Shown: positions 41,152 through 53,107, numbered from the stretch's first letter. The stretch is 64,000 nucleotides of DNA from Streptomyces antnestii (GCF_004005495.1 NZ_RZYA01000007.1:330955-394954), one strand, 5' to 3'. Made by a program: numbers and translations. The notes: generated from the letters alone by a model not told the origin.

Positions 41152-41580
41152 ATGGCCGAAGTCAGCGCGGAAGCACGGATCGGGGCGCCCGCGGAGAAGG
41201 TCTGGGCCCAGCTCACCGACTTCACCGCGTTCGGAGAGTGGAGCGCCACGCACACGAGCTTCCCCAAGGGCGCCCCCACGGCGCTCGAAGTGGGCGGCAC
41301 CTTCGAGGAGAACATGAAGCTCATGGGCTTCCCGGCGGAGGTGACCTGGACCGTCGAGGATCTGGAGGCCGCCCGCACCCTGGCCATCCGCGGCAAGGGA
41401 CCGATGGGCGTGAACATCGGCACGCGCTACACGCTGACCGCGGACGGCGACGCCACCACGGTCCGTATCGACGGCGAGTTCACGGGGGCCGCCGTGTCGC
41501 TCATGGCGGGCAAGCTCAAGGACTCGGCGACGGCCGCGCTCAACGAGTCGCTGCGCAAACTGGCCGGCCTGGTGGCCTGA
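41152..41580 (+). CDS. SRPBCC (START/polyketide cyclase-like) protein
   Basis: A 142-residue ligand-binding fold: AEVSAEARIGAPAEKVWAQL, TDFTAFGEWSATHTSFPKGA, MGVNIGTRYTLTADGDATTV and the C-terminal helix KLKDSATAALNESLRKLAGL, the helix that closes the hydrophobic cavity. Carried by many actinobacteria; ligand unknown. ATG at 41152 with GAGAAGGGGTGG upstream. A strong terminator follows. Confidence 0.92.
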   Translation: MAEVSAEARIGAPAEKVWAQLTDFTAFGEWSATHTSFPKGAPTALEVGGTFEENMKLMGFPAEVTWTVEDLEAARTLAIRGKGPMGVNIGTRYTLTADGDATTVRIDGEFTGAAVSLMAGKLKDSATAALNESLRKLAGLVA

Positions 41581-41594
41581 CCCGACCCGTACGC

Positions 41595-41635
41595 ACGAAG
41601 GCGCCCCGCACACCAGGTGCGCGGGGCGCCTTCGT
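41595..41635. terminator. Hairpin terminator between SRPBCC and PadR genes
   Basis: ACGAAGGCGCCCCGC and its exact complement GCGGGGCGCCTTCGT are separated by 11 bases. It lies 15 bases after the SRPBCC stop, between convergent genes, so it probably ends both transcripts. Confidence 0.9.
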
Positions 41636-41676
41636 CTGTCGGTACGGGGAATCCCTCCGACCGAACTCAGTCCTCG

Positions 41677-42291
41677 TCAGTCCTCGTCGGCGAGGATCAG
41701 GTACAGCTTCTTGCGGGCTTCGTTGATGACGGTCAGCGCCTTCTCGCGCTGCTCCTTGCTGCCGGTCTTCCAGACCTGCCCGAACGCCTCCATCAGACCG
41801 AAGCCGGCCTGTCGGATCTCGTTCAGGGAGTCCCAGTCGACCCCGCGCCCGGCCTCTTCCCAGGGAGCGTCCGGGCCCTCGTCGGCCGCGGAACGGCCCG
41901 GCTCGGTGAGGGAGAACAGCTTCTTGCCGCCCTCGCTCTCGCTGGCGATGAGGCCCTCGTCCTCGAGCAGCTGGAGGGTCGGGTACACCGATCCCGGGCT
42001 GGGCTTCCACGCCCCGCCGCTGCGCTCGGCGATCTCCTGGATCATCTCGTAGCCGTGCATCGGACGGTCCTTCAGGAGGGCCAGGATCGACGCGCGTACG
42101 TCACCGCGCCGTGCCCTTCCGCGAGGTCCGCCCCGGCCGCCGCGCCCGCCACCCCAGGGTCCCGGGCCGAAGCCGGGCCCGAAGGGGCCGAAGGCGGAGC
42201 GCCGCCCTTCGAAGCCGCCCCGACCGGGATGGCCGGGCCCGCACTGTCCGTGTCCGTGTCCGTGCTCATGTTCGTAGCCATGGGGACGCAT
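41677..42291 (-). CDS. PadR-family regulator with histidine/glycine-rich N-terminus
   Basis: A 204-residue protein. C-terminal two thirds: winged helix DVRASILALLKDRPMHGYEM to VYPTLQLLEDEGLIASESEG, and a C-terminal helical dimerisation region ending EARKKLYLILADED. The first 65 residues are His/Gly/Pro-rich (HEHGHGHGQCGPGHPGRGGF) and not part of the fold; they could bind metal ions. The ATG at 42291 is preferred because GAAGGA lies nine bases upstream; earlier in-frame ATGs exist at 42309 and 42300. An inverted repeat just upstream is a likely autoregulatory operator. Confidence 0.92.
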   Translation of the reverse strand: MRPHGYEHEHGHGHGQCGPGHPGRGGFEGRRSAFGPFGPGFGPGPWGGGRGGRGGPRGRARRGDVRASILALLKDRPMHGYEMIQEIAERSGGAWKPSPGSVYPTLQLLEDEGLIASESEGGKKLFSLTEPGRSAADEGPDAPWEEAGRGVDWDSLNEIRQAGFGLMEAFGQVWKTGSKEQREKALTVINEARKKLYLILADED

Positions 42292-42307
42292 CGACATCAT
42301 TCCTTCC

Positions 42308-42337
42308 ATCGTTGATCGGTCGCGATGCGTCAACGAT
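42308..42337. promoter_or_regulatory. PadR operator candidate
   Basis: ATCGTTGA, 14 bases, TCAACGAT: perfect 8-base arms overlapping the start region of the PadR gene, followed upstream by CGATATATCG. The spacing fits the inverted repeats bound by PadR dimers. Confidence 0.65.
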
Positions 42338-42415
42338 ATATCGGAACTGTTCGGCTGACAACCCTCCTCATCTGACAGGCCTCCTCACTGACAACCCTCC
42401 TCATAGGGTGGGCCG

Positions 42416-42844
42416 ATGACGTCGATCAAGAAGTTCCAAGTCACCTTCGACTGCGCAGAGCCTGAGCGCCTCGCCCGCTTCTGGTGCGAGGTGCTGGGGT
42501 ACGTCGTACCGCCGCCGCCGGAGGGGTTCGTCACCTGGGACGACTTCAAGGGCTCACAGCCGCCCGAGCAGCGGGATTCCTGGTTCGCCTGCGTCGATCC
42601 CTCGGGGGTGGGCCCGCGGCTGTACTTCCAGCGCGTCCCCGAGGGGAAGGCCGCCAAGAACCGGGTGCATCTCGATGTGCGGGTCGGCACCGGACTCGTG
42701 GGTGAGGAGCGCCTCGCCGCACTCGAGGCCGAATGCGCACGGCTGGTCCCGCTCGGCGCGGTACACGTGCAAACGCTGTACGACGGAAACGATTCGTGCA
42801 TCCCGATGCTGGACATCGAGGGCAACGAGTTCTGCATCGACTGA
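42416..42844 (+). CDS. VOC family protein
   Basis: A 142-residue VOC-fold protein: KFQVTFDCAEPERLARFWCE at the start, DPSGVGPRLYFQRVPEGKAA, NRVHLDVRVGTGLVGEERLA and PMLDIEGNEFCID at the end. The closing strand with EGNEFC is the usual DPEGNEFC end of glyoxalase-like proteins; one or two metal-site residues are conserved. ATG at 42416, divergent from PadR. Substrate unknown. Confidence 0.92.
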   Translation: MTSIKKFQVTFDCAEPERLARFWCEVLGYVVPPPPEGFVTWDDFKGSQPPEQRDSWFACVDPSGVGPRLYFQRVPEGKAAKNRVHLDVRVGTGLVGEERLAALEAECARLVPLGAVHVQTLYDGNDSCIPMLDIEGNEFCID

Positions 42845-42918
42845 GGACCGCGCACCCGGTCCAGAACTCCCGAATTGGCCTTGGCCTGCGCGTTCGCCGG
42901 GCCCGTAGCGTCGGCCCC

Positions 42919-43728
42919 ATGCGTATTCGAATCGTGGACGCCTTCACCGACCGCCCCTTCGCCGGCAATCCGGCCGGCGTGCTCCTCCTCGACGCCTTCC
43001 CCGACGACACCCGCCTACAGTCGATCGCCACCGAGGTCAACCACGCCGAGACGGCCTTCGCCCACCCGCTGCCCCCGGGCGGCGACGCGGACTGGGCACT
43101 GCGCTGGTTCACGCCCGCCACCGAGGTCGACATGTGCGGCCACGCCACCCTGGCCACCGCGCACGTCCTGCACAGCACCGGGACGACCGAGGGCCCCGTC
43201 CGCTTCGCCACCCGCAGCGGCGTGCTCGTCGCGTCCCCGGGCGAGGACGGCACCATCACGCTCGACTTCCCGACCGCGCCGCTGACGCAGGTCGACACTC
43301 CCGACGGCGTCGCCGCCGCCCTGGGCGCCGAGCCGCTGTCCGTCCACGACACCGGGCGCCAGGTCGGTGACCTGCTCGTCGAGCTCGCGGACGAGAAGAC
43401 CGTGCGCGCCCTGGCACCCGACTTCAAGGCGCTCGCGGCCTACTCCTCGCGCGGCGTCATCGCGACCGCCCGCGCCGAGGACCCCGACGGCGGCTACGAC
43501 TTCGTCTCCCGCTGCTTCTTCCCGAACGTCGGCATCGACGAGGACCCGGTCACCGGCAGCGCCCACACGGCCCTCGCCCCGTTCTGGTCCCCGCGTTTCG
43601 GCCGCGCCGAACTCACCGGCCTCCAGGCCTCCGCCCGCACGGGTCTCGTCCGCACCGAACTGCGCGGCGCCCGCACCCTCTTGACCGGCCGCGCCGTCAC
43701 GACGATCGACGGCGACCTGCTCGCGTAG
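42919..43728 (+). CDS. PhzF-family isomerase-like protein
   Basis: A 269-residue protein of the PhzF (diaminopimelate-epimerase-like) fold: RIRIVDAFTDRPFAGNPAGV, the catalytic acid region EVNHAETAFAH (Glu near 41-42), WFTPATEVDMCGHATLATAH and FPNVGIDEDPVTGSAHTALA. PhzF proper isomerises trans-2,3-dihydro-3-hydroxyanthranilate; most relatives have unknown substrates, and there are no phenazine genes here. ATG at 42919, 74 bases after the VOC gene on the same strand. Confidence 0.92.
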   Translation: MRIRIVDAFTDRPFAGNPAGVLLLDAFPDDTRLQSIATEVNHAETAFAHPLPPGGDADWALRWFTPATEVDMCGHATLATAHVLHSTGTTEGPVRFATRSGVLVASPGEDGTITLDFPTAPLTQVDTPDGVAAALGAEPLSVHDTGRQVGDLLVELADEKTVRALAPDFKALAAYSSRGVIATARAEDPDGGYDFVSRCFFPNVGIDEDPVTGSAHTALAPFWSPRFGRAELTGLQASARTGLVRTELRGARTLLTGRAVTTIDGDLLA

Positions 43729-43771
43729 CGACGCCGTAGCGACACCCGTGGCGACGCCCGTAGCGGCGACG

Positions 43772-43810
43772 ACACAGGGGGCGTACGAGAATCTCGTACG
43801 CCCCCTGTGT
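43772..43810. terminator. Strong bidirectional hairpin terminator
   Basis: ACACAGGGGGCGTACGAGA and its exact complement are separated by one base (19-bp arms). It lies between the convergent PhzF and CPBP genes and most likely terminates both. Confidence 0.93.
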
Positions 43811-43832
43811 CCGTCCGCCACCCCTGTACGCC

Positions 43833-44633
43833 TCAGCCGGTGGGCAGCCAGCCCACCTTCCCCGCCAGCAGCGCGTAGCCGACGAACGCGCCGATGTCGA
43901 GCAGCGAGTGCGCCACCACCAGCGGGCCGACCCGCCCCCACCGCCGGTACAGGTACACGAAGACCAGACCCATCACGAGGTTGCCGAAGAAACCGCCGAC
44001 GCCCTGGTAGAGGTGGTACGAGCCGCGCAGCACCGAGCTCGCCACGATCGCGGCGGCGGGCGTCCAGCCCAACTGCCCCAGCCTGCGCAGCAGATAGCCG
44101 ACGACGATCACTTCCTCCAGGACGGCGTTCTGGATCGCCGAGAGGATCAGGACCGGGTACTTCCACCACACGTCGGGCAGGGCCTCCGGCACCACCGTGA
44201 GGTTGAATCCGAGGCCGCGCGCCGCCAGGTAGAAGGCGATGCCCGTACTGCCCATGACCGCCGCGATCAACGCGCCGCGGGCCGTGTCGAAGAGCGGTCT
44301 CGTGCGGTCGAAGCCGATCGTCCGCAGCCCGGAGCCCTCACGCAGCAGCAGATGCGCGACGAGCGCGACCGGGACGAGCGCGGTCGTGATCCCGAACAAC
44401 TGCCAAGCGAGATCGAGCCACGGCCGCCCCGGAGCCGCCGAGGCGTTCATGGTCGCCGCCTGGTGCTTCAGACCCCCCGGTTTGGTGACCGAGCCGACAA
44501 AGCTGATCAGCGCGGACACTCCGCTCGCACCGAGCGAGAGCGCCAGCACGAGCAGCGTCTCGTCCCGGAGAATCCGTCGTGAGAGCCGCTCCTTCGGAAA
44601 AGAATCGGCCACCGCACCCACCTCCGCCTGCAC
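43833..44633 (-). CDS. CPBP-family intramembrane glutamic protease
   Basis: A 266-residue protein with about eight membrane helices. Seen: the catalytic EEVIVVGYLLRR (two adjacent Glu and Arg of motif 1), RGSYHLYQGVGGFFGNLVMG (motif 2 His) and VAHSLLDIGAFVGYA (motif 4 His/Asn region). CPBP/Abi proteins cleave or process membrane peptides and are often bacteriocin immunity proteins, but this is a lone copy. GTG at 44633 with GGAGG five bases upstream; a second GTG (VADSF) is equally spaced to another GGAGG. Confidence 0.9.
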   Translation of the reverse strand: MQAEVGAVADSFPKERLSRRILRDETLLVLALSLGASGVSALISFVGSVTKPGGLKHQAATMNASAAPGRPWLDLAWQLFGITTALVPVALVAHLLLREGSGLRTIGFDRTRPLFDTARGALIAAVMGSTGIAFYLAARGLGFNLTVVPEALPDVWWKYPVLILSAIQNAVLEEVIVVGYLLRRLGQLGWTPAAAIVASSVLRGSYHLYQGVGGFFGNLVMGLVFVYLYRRWGRVGPLVVAHSLLDIGAFVGYALLAGKVGWLPTG

Positions 44634-44798
44634 ACCTGCCTCCAGTTGAGTAATCCCGCCTCATCCCCCACGCCGCCCCGCTAGGGTCTCGAATGCAGGT
44701 ACGAAGATCGCGCGCGACAGGCCGGGGGGACGGACGCCGTTCTTTGGTGTACCTCTCTCCCTTTCCTTCGGGCCATGCCGAGGAGGGGCACCACCGCC

Positions 44799-46571
44799 AT
44801 GGGACGTCACAGCTTGCCCGACGAGTATGGGACCGCCGCGGTCGGCCCCCGCACGCGTGCACGCGGCCGGACCGTGGCCGTCGCCACCGCCGTGGTCCTC
44901 GTCGTCGCCGCCGGGACGGCTCTGGCGGCGCGCAGCGGCCTGCTCTCCTTCGGCGGGGCCTGCGACGGCCAGACCATCCGCCTCGACGTCGTCGCCTCAC
45001 CCGATGTCGCCCCGGCCCTGCGGGACGCCGCGGACCACGCCCGCCGCGACCATCTGACCTCCGACGGACAGTGCCTCGACACCCGCGTGCAGGCGGCCGA
45101 CTCGTACAAGATCGCCGACACCCTGCGGCGGGGCGGCAAGGGCACCTCCCGGTACGAGGCGTGGGTGCCGGACTCGAGCTTGTGGCTGAAGCGCGCCGGA
45201 CTCGGCGGGAACGCGACCCCGGTCACGGCGATGGGCAACATCGCCTCGTCGCCCATCGGCATCAGCATGGTGCCGTCGGCCGCGAAGAGCATGGGCTGGC
45301 CCGCGAAGACGTACACCTGGGGGCAGTTGACCGGCGCGGCCATGGAGGGCGACAAACTGCGGCTCGGGACGGCCGACCCGGCGCGCAGCGCGACCGGCCT
45401 GCTCGCCCTGACGCAGCTGGGCGCCTCCGCGAAGAAGGTCGGGCCGGGCGGTGACACCCAGGCCGCCGCCATGGCCAAGGCGCTCTCCCAGCGCACGAGC
45501 GACAGCGACGCGCAGCTGACCGACACCCTGGCCCGCGACTCCTCCGGCACGGAACAGGGCAACCCGCGCCGCAACCAGGCGCTGATCGTCTCCGAGCAGT
45601 CCTCGTTCCGCTACAACGAGTCCGCGCCCGACCGGGACGGCCTCGACCTCTTCTACCCGAAGGACGGATCGCCGCAGCTCGACTATCCGTTCGCGCTGCT
45701 CGACGAGGGCGCCGAGACGACGGACCAGCGGCGGGCGGCGCTCCGCTTCATGACCCTGCTGGGCGAGGACGCCGGCGTGCGGATCCTGCAGAAGCACGGT
45801 TTCCGGACGGACGACGAGGAGCCCTCGGACGCCCTGATCGCCGGTGCGGGCGGGCGCAGCCCGCAGCCCTACGCGACGTCCGACTCGGAGCCTCCGACCG
45901 ACAAGGAGCTCCAGGAGACCCTCGGCATGTGGACGATCACGGTGCAGAGCGCTCGGATCACCGTCGTCGTGGACGCCTCGGGCTCGATGGCGAACATCGT
46001 GCCGGGCCGCGGCCAGTCCCGCATGGAGGTCACGAAGGCGTCGATGCTCCAGGCCCTGGCCACGTTCACGCCCGAGGACCAGATCGGCCTGTGGGAGTTC
46101 GCCACGCATCTGGACGGCAGCCGCGACTACAAGAAGCTCGTGCCGACCGAGCGCCTCGGCGACCGCAAGGGCAACGGCACCCAGCGCGACCGGCTGTCCG
46201 AGGCCTTCAGCGGCCTGCAGCCGGTGCCCGGCGGCGCCACCGGCCTCTACGACACGACGCTCGCCGCCTATGAGCAGTCCACGTCCTCCTACACGGACGG
46301 CAAGTTCAACGCCCTAGTCGTGGTGACCGACGGCGCGAACGAGGACCCCGGGTCCATTTCACGCAGCCACCTGATCTCCCGCCTCCAGGACCTCTCCGAT
46401 CCGCGGCACCCGGTGCCGATCATCGCCATCGCGGTCGGCCCCGAAGCGGACAAGGACGAGGTCGAGCAGATCGCGGCGGCCACCGGCGGCTCGGGCCACC
46501 AGGTCAACGACCCCGCGCAGATCCACGCCGTGATCCTCAAGGCCATCATGGAGGCGGGCGCCAAGAGCTGA
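44799..46571 (+). CDS. Substrate-binding plus VWA domain exported protein
   Basis: A 590-residue protein with an N-terminal signal-anchor helix (TVAVATAVVLVVAAGTALAA, about 24-46), a periplasmic-binding-like domain at about 60-365 (RLDVVASPDVAPALRDAADH; YEAWVPDSSLWLKRAG; FYPKDGSPQLDYPFALL), and a C-terminal von Willebrand factor A domain with a full MIDAS site: DASGSMA, then TGLYDTT and VVVTDGANEDPG. This combination is common in Streptomyces as a surface protein of unknown role. ATG at 44799 is chosen; GAGGAGGGG lies 12 bases upstream. A partial end of an inverted-repeat element (CGAACACGCCCTA) lies just after the stop. Confidence 0.92.
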   Translation: MGRHSLPDEYGTAAVGPRTRARGRTVAVATAVVLVVAAGTALAARSGLLSFGGACDGQTIRLDVVASPDVAPALRDAADHARRDHLTSDGQCLDTRVQAADSYKIADTLRRGGKGTSRYEAWVPDSSLWLKRAGLGGNATPVTAMGNIASSPIGISMVPSAAKSMGWPAKTYTWGQLTGAAMEGDKLRLGTADPARSATGLLALTQLGASAKKVGPGGDTQAAAMAKALSQRTSDSDAQLTDTLARDSSGTEQGNPRRNQALIVSEQSSFRYNESAPDRDGLDLFYPKDGSPQLDYPFALLDEGAETTDQRRAALRFMTLLGEDAGVRILQKHGFRTDDEEPSDALIAGAGGRSPQPYATSDSEPPTDKELQETLGMWTITVQSARITVVVDASGSMANIVPGRGQSRMEVTKASMLQALATFTPEDQIGLWEFATHLDGSRDYKKLVPTERLGDRKGNGTQRDRLSEAFSGLQPVPGGATGLYDTTLAAYEQSTSSYTDGKFNALVVVTDGANEDPGSISRSHLISRLQDLSDPRHPVPIIAIAVGPEADKDEVEQIAAATGGSGHQVNDPAQIHAVILKAIMEAGAKS

Positions 46572-46591
46572 CCTGCCTCGTCGAACACGCC

Positions 46592-48115
46592 CTACGTCCC
46601 CAGCCGTACCGCCGGTGCCGGGAGTCCCACCGGCCACGTGTGCACCGGCTCCCCCGCGTGCATCAGCTCGCCGTAGCGCCGGGTGGTCGCGGCGAGCGCC
46701 GCGTCCCGCTCCAGACCGCTCTCCAGGGCGCGATGGAACGTGGCCGCCTGCCACGAGGCGCCGTTGACCCGGCGCCGGCACCGCTCCTCGATCACCCCGA
46801 GGTAGAAGTCGCGGTCCGCGGCCTCCACGCCCCACGCGTCGAGCCCGGCCGCGGCCAGCGGCAGCAGCTCGTCCCGTACGAGCGAGACGGCCGCCACCCG
46901 TTCGACCCCGCCGAACCGGCCCCGGCGAGGCCAGTCCAGGCGGGCCTCGATGCCGTACCGGCACGCCTCGTCGAAGTTCCGTGCGGCGACGTCGAAGGGC
47001 AGGCGGGTCCAGACGGGGCGGGCCTCCTCGGCGAGGGCGCGCACGAGGCCGTAGTAGAAGGCGACGTTCGCGATGACGTCGGTGACGGTGGGGCCGGCGG
47101 GCAGGACGCGGTTCTCCACGCGCAGGTGGGGCACGCCGTCCACCAGGCCGTACACGGGCCGGTTCCAGCGGTACACGGTGCCGTTGTGCAGGACGAGTTC
47201 GCCGAGCGCCGGCACGCCGCCGTCGTCCAGGACCCGCAGCGGCTCCTCGTCGTCGCACAGCGGCAGCAGGGGCGGGAACCAGCGCAGGTTCTCCTCGAAG
47301 AGGTCGTACGCGCTGCTGATCCAGCGCTCCCCGAACCAGGTGCGCGGCCGTACTCCCTGGGCCTGCAGCTCGGGCGGGCGGGTGTCGGTCGACTGCTGGA
47401 ACAGGGGCGGCCGGGACTCCCTCCACAGCTCATGGCCGAACAGGAACGGCGAGTTGGCGCCCACGGCCACCTGCACCGCGGCGACGGCCTGCGCCGCGTT
47501 CCACACGTCGGCGAAGCGGGCGGGCGTGACCTGGAGGTGCAACTGCACGGACGTGCACGCCGCTTCGGTCGCGATGGATCCCGAGCTGCAGCGCAGCCGC
47601 TCCACGCCGTCGATGTCGACGACGAAGTCCTCGCCGCGCGCGGCCACCATCTGCTCGTTGAGGAGGCTGTAGCGGTCGACGTCCGACAGGTTCGCCGAGA
47701 CGAGGTCATCGGGCGCGAGCGTCGGGAGAATGCCGATCATGACGATCCCGGCATCCACCTCGCTCGCCTTCCGGTGGGCATAGGCGAGCCCGGTCCTGAG
47801 CTCCTCGGCGAGCCGGTCGAGAACGCGGCCCTCCAACCGGTGCGGAGCAATGTTCACTTCCAGGTTGAACATTCCGAGTTCGGTCTGGAAATCGCGGCTC
47901 GCGATACGTTCGAGAACTTGCGCATTCATCATTCTCGGCATGCCGTCGGGGCCCGCGAGATTCAACTCGATCTCCAGCCCCATCAGATTCTTCGGCCGGT
48001 CGAACCTCTCTTCTTCCAGAAGTCTCGCGAGCCCCGCCAGACACTGCTGCAACTTCCTGCGGTAGTGCCGCCGATCGGCCAGGCCGAATGCGCCCGCCGC
48101 GACCTTCTCCCCCAT
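46592..48115 (-). CDS. GCS2-type glutamate-cysteine ligase family protein
   Basis: A 507-residue protein: DRPKNLMGLEIELNLAGPDG, FQTELGMFNLEVNIAPHRLE, ATEAACTSVQLHLQVTPARF and HLRVENRVLPAGPTVTDVIA match the carboxylate-amine ligase (GCS2) family, where the EIE and NLE residues bind metal and ATP. Relatives join glutamate to cysteine or to other amines, for example in ergothioneine-type pathways, but this branch (about 500 residues, actinobacterial) has no tested substrate. ATG at 48115 with GAGGAGGG upstream. Divergent from a conserved hypothetical gene across a 489-base gap. Confidence 0.88.
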   Translation of the reverse strand: MGEKVAAGAFGLADRRHYRRKLQQCLAGLARLLEEERFDRPKNLMGLEIELNLAGPDGMPRMMNAQVLERIASRDFQTELGMFNLEVNIAPHRLEGRVLDRLAEELRTGLAYAHRKASEVDAGIVMIGILPTLAPDDLVSANLSDVDRYSLLNEQMVAARGEDFVVDIDGVERLRCSSGSIATEAACTSVQLHLQVTPARFADVWNAAQAVAAVQVAVGANSPFLFGHELWRESRPPLFQQSTDTRPPELQAQGVRPRTWFGERWISSAYDLFEENLRWFPPLLPLCDDEEPLRVLDDGGVPALGELVLHNGTVYRWNRPVYGLVDGVPHLRVENRVLPAGPTVTDVIANVAFYYGLVRALAEEARPVWTRLPFDVAARNFDEACRYGIEARLDWPRRGRFGGVERVAAVSLVRDELLPLAAAGLDAWGVEAADRDFYLGVIEERCRRRVNGASWQAATFHRALESGLERDAALAATTRRYGELMHAGEPVHTWPVGLPAPAVRLGT

Positions 48116-48604
48116 GGAAGCGTCCCTCCTCGCATGGCCGGCCCGACCCCCCGGCCGGGTGTCACGGTGGATGATGCCCAGGCGATGTGATCGATAACGC
48201 CCGCGCTCCGGCGCGGACGGGTAGGCTCGGAGCGCATTCCCCGGGGCACATTCACCAGGCATGCGGCACCCCGAAGTTTCGCTTCCCACGGGCCTCGTGA
48301 AAAACACCGAAAGGAATCGGCCGTCCGCTCGCCGTGAAGATTCCGAGGTCACGGACCCGGCCCCGCCGGAAATCGGGAGATTTCCCTCGTCTCGGCGACC
48401 GGATAACGCCTTGCCGGGCATTTTCGCGACGGCTAGACGAAACACCGCGTGAACGCGTGTCGTATAAACTCCGCGAACGAGGCAGAGAGTTGGCGCTCGC
48501 GGTATCCGCCCCCGCCTCCTCTGGCCGGATCAGCTGACAGCGCCGTCCGCCCGTCCCGCCACGGCCTCGATCCACCGTGCCTGTCGAACGAGAGGCGACC
48601 CACC
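48116..48604. other. 489-base divergent intergenic region with inverted repeat
   Basis: No gene. GGAAATC-GGGA-GATTTCC at 48368-48385 is a perfect 7-base inverted repeat, and GTCGTATAAACTCCG near 48457 could serve as a -10 for the rightward gene. Long for a Streptomyces gap, so a regulated promoter region is likely. Confidence 0.4.
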
Positions 48605-49192
48605 ATGCCGCTGCATGTCCCTCCGGCCCCCGCACCCGCCCTGCGCACCGTCCTGACGGCCCTCGGTTCACCCACAGCCGTCCGCGAGGCCCGCACCCCG
48701 TCACTGCGTTCCGCCCGGGGCCCGGCATGCCCCGAACTCCCGTTGCCCGTCCACGTACTGGACCGCGTCTCGGGGACCGCGGGACCCGCGCCGACCCGGC
48801 TCGCCGGCTGGCGCTTCCTGATCCGCTGCGGGGAGCACGCGGTGGCCGCCGCCGACACGATGCTGACGGCGGACGGCTGGGCGTTCTCGCACTTCTTCGA
48901 GGGCCCGTACGTCACGGCCACCGAACTCGCCCTGCGCCAGGCCGAGTCGCTGCCCGCGGCCTACCAGCCGCGCCTGCTATCGGTCCCGGAGCTGTACATG
49001 CTCACCCTGTGGCTGCACGGCGACTGCACCGCCGACGCCGCCACCGGACATCCCGCGGCCGGCGATCTCCTGGTCCCGCTCGCGCCCGCGCCGCCCGGAA
49101 TCGCCGCCCACCGCCCGCACCCGGTCGCCGAACTGCTGCCCGTCCTCACCCACCGGCTGACCCCCGCACCCCTCCTGAGCTCACCCGCCTGA
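48605..49192 (+). CDS. Conserved hypothetical protein
   Basis: A 195-residue soluble protein: LRTVLTALGSPTAVREARTP, LPLPVHVLDRVSGTAGPAPT, GWRFLIRCGEHAVAAADTML, AFSHFFEGPYVTATELALRQ and LPAAYQPRLLSVPELYMLTL. The order strand-helix-strand with a strongly conserved-looking WLHGDC and LLVPLAPAPPGI suggests a single small domain. I recall similar proteins in other Streptomyces but no function. ATG at 48605 with GAGAGGCG upstream. Confidence 0.8.
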   Translation: MPLHVPPAPAPALRTVLTALGSPTAVREARTPSLRSARGPACPELPLPVHVLDRVSGTAGPAPTRLAGWRFLIRCGEHAVAAADTMLTADGWAFSHFFEGPYVTATELALRQAESLPAAYQPRLLSVPELYMLTLWLHGDCTADAATGHPAAGDLLVPLAPAPPGIAAHRPHPVAELLPVLTHRLTPAPLLSSPA

Positions 49193-49543
49193 CGCGACCG
49201 GACCGCCTGAACGACCTCTCGGGCACGCGCCCCGCCACCGACGCCGAACGGTCGCGGGGCGCCGCCGTCCCCCCGTCCTGCCCATCCGGACTAGCCCGGT
49301 CCGGCCACCCCGAACCACCCGAAGGGACAGTGCAGTTGGGCTGAACCGTCCGCACGGGTGACGCGTCCTCATCGAGTGAGGACCGCTGTGACGAAATACC
49401 TGCGGATCAGCGCCCGTGGGGCAACACTGGGTTCCGGACCGACTGACAAACGGGGGGCGGCCATGAACAACGATTCGAGCCGCAGGACAGACGCCTACAT
49501 CGCACCCATCACCGACATCACTTCGCAGGGAAAGATCCCATCC

Positions 49544-49741
49544 ATGTGCCAGCACCAGCCACCGTGCCCGTCCGCAGACTCCGCCGACCGGGAAGCCGCG
49601 CTCCCTGTGGCCCACCACCCCGAACAGGGCTGGAGCCTGCTCTGCAACGGCGTCCTGCTCTTCGAGGACACCGGTGAGCTGCTGCCGAACGGCCAGATCA
49701 TCGCGCCGCACCGCCCGGTGCAGATCGTGACCGCGGCCTGA
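49544..49741 (+). CDS. DUF5999 family protein
   Basis: A 65-residue protein starting CQHQPPCPSADSADREAALP and ending EDTGELLPNGQIIAPHRPV, the constant part of the Streptomyces DUF5999 family. Two cysteines and histidines near the start (CQHQPPC) could bind metal. An in-frame ATG at 49463 with a GGGGGGCGG site would add 27 residues; the family start is used here. A terminator follows. Function unknown. Confidence 0.85.
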   Translation: MCQHQPPCPSADSADREAALPVAHHPEQGWSLLCNGVLLFEDTGELLPNGQIIAPHRPVQIVTAA

Positions 49742-49767
49742 GCACACAGCGCGGCAGCACATACGAA

Positions 49768-49801
49768 AGGGCCGGCCCCGGGCAACCCCGGAACCGGCCC
49801 T
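49768..49801. terminator. Hairpin terminator between DUF5999 gene and gcvP
   Basis: AGGGCCGG...CCGGCCCT arms with an inner CCCCGGG/CCCCGG pairing lie between convergent genes, 27 bases after the DUF5999 stop. Likely ends both transcripts. Confidence 0.85.
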
Positions 49802-49825
49802 GACTCATGTCAGCTCACGCGCCGA

Positions 49826-52711
<2,886 letters not shown>

Positions 52712-52789
52712 TGCGGAGGCCTCCTGGTCACTGCGACCTGCGAGGGGCACCACGGCGCGGGTGCCCGGACGGCCTCCCCCTCTGTCATC

Positions 52790-52983
52790 TCAACCTGAGA
52801 GTTTCACCGGCCCGCCCCTCCTGACGAAGGGCATGCCGGCTTTCACCGTCGGTGAGAGCGGAGGCCTGAACACCCGCCCTGCTTTCCAGAGTGACCTCGT
52901 CCGTGCGGTACAGGGGCCTGAGAGATTCCGGGGAGGATTTGCTCCTTCGGCGTCCTCCGATGTCATCCGGAGGACTCTCCCGC
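52790..52983 (-). promoter_or_regulatory. Tandem glycine riboswitch upstream of gcvP
   Basis: Read on the minus strand, the leader begins GCGGGAGAG near 52983, has CGCCGAAGGAGCAAATCCTC and CGGAATCTCTCAGGCCCC (aptamer 1, about 52914-52983), then GGTCACTCTGGAAAGC, GACGGTGAAAGCCGGC and GTGAAACTCTCAGG (aptamer 2, about 52793-52905). These are the constant parts of glycine aptamers, in the usual two-aptamer form. It ends about 80 bases before the gcvP start and should switch on the gene when glycine binds. Confidence 0.95.
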
Positions 52984-53107
52984 ACAGGGTCAGCAGCCGT
53001 AAGCCAGCCTACCAGCGGCGACAAGGCCCCCGGCCTCGAGTGGCCGCCTTCTCCAATGTGCTCTTTTCTAGTGCTTACGGATGAGTTGCGAGCAGCTGGA
53101 GGGCCCC

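Noticed and set aside
42919..43728. Phenazine biosynthesis gene
   Set aside because: PhzF-fold proteins are widespread with unrelated substrates, and no other phz gene is present.
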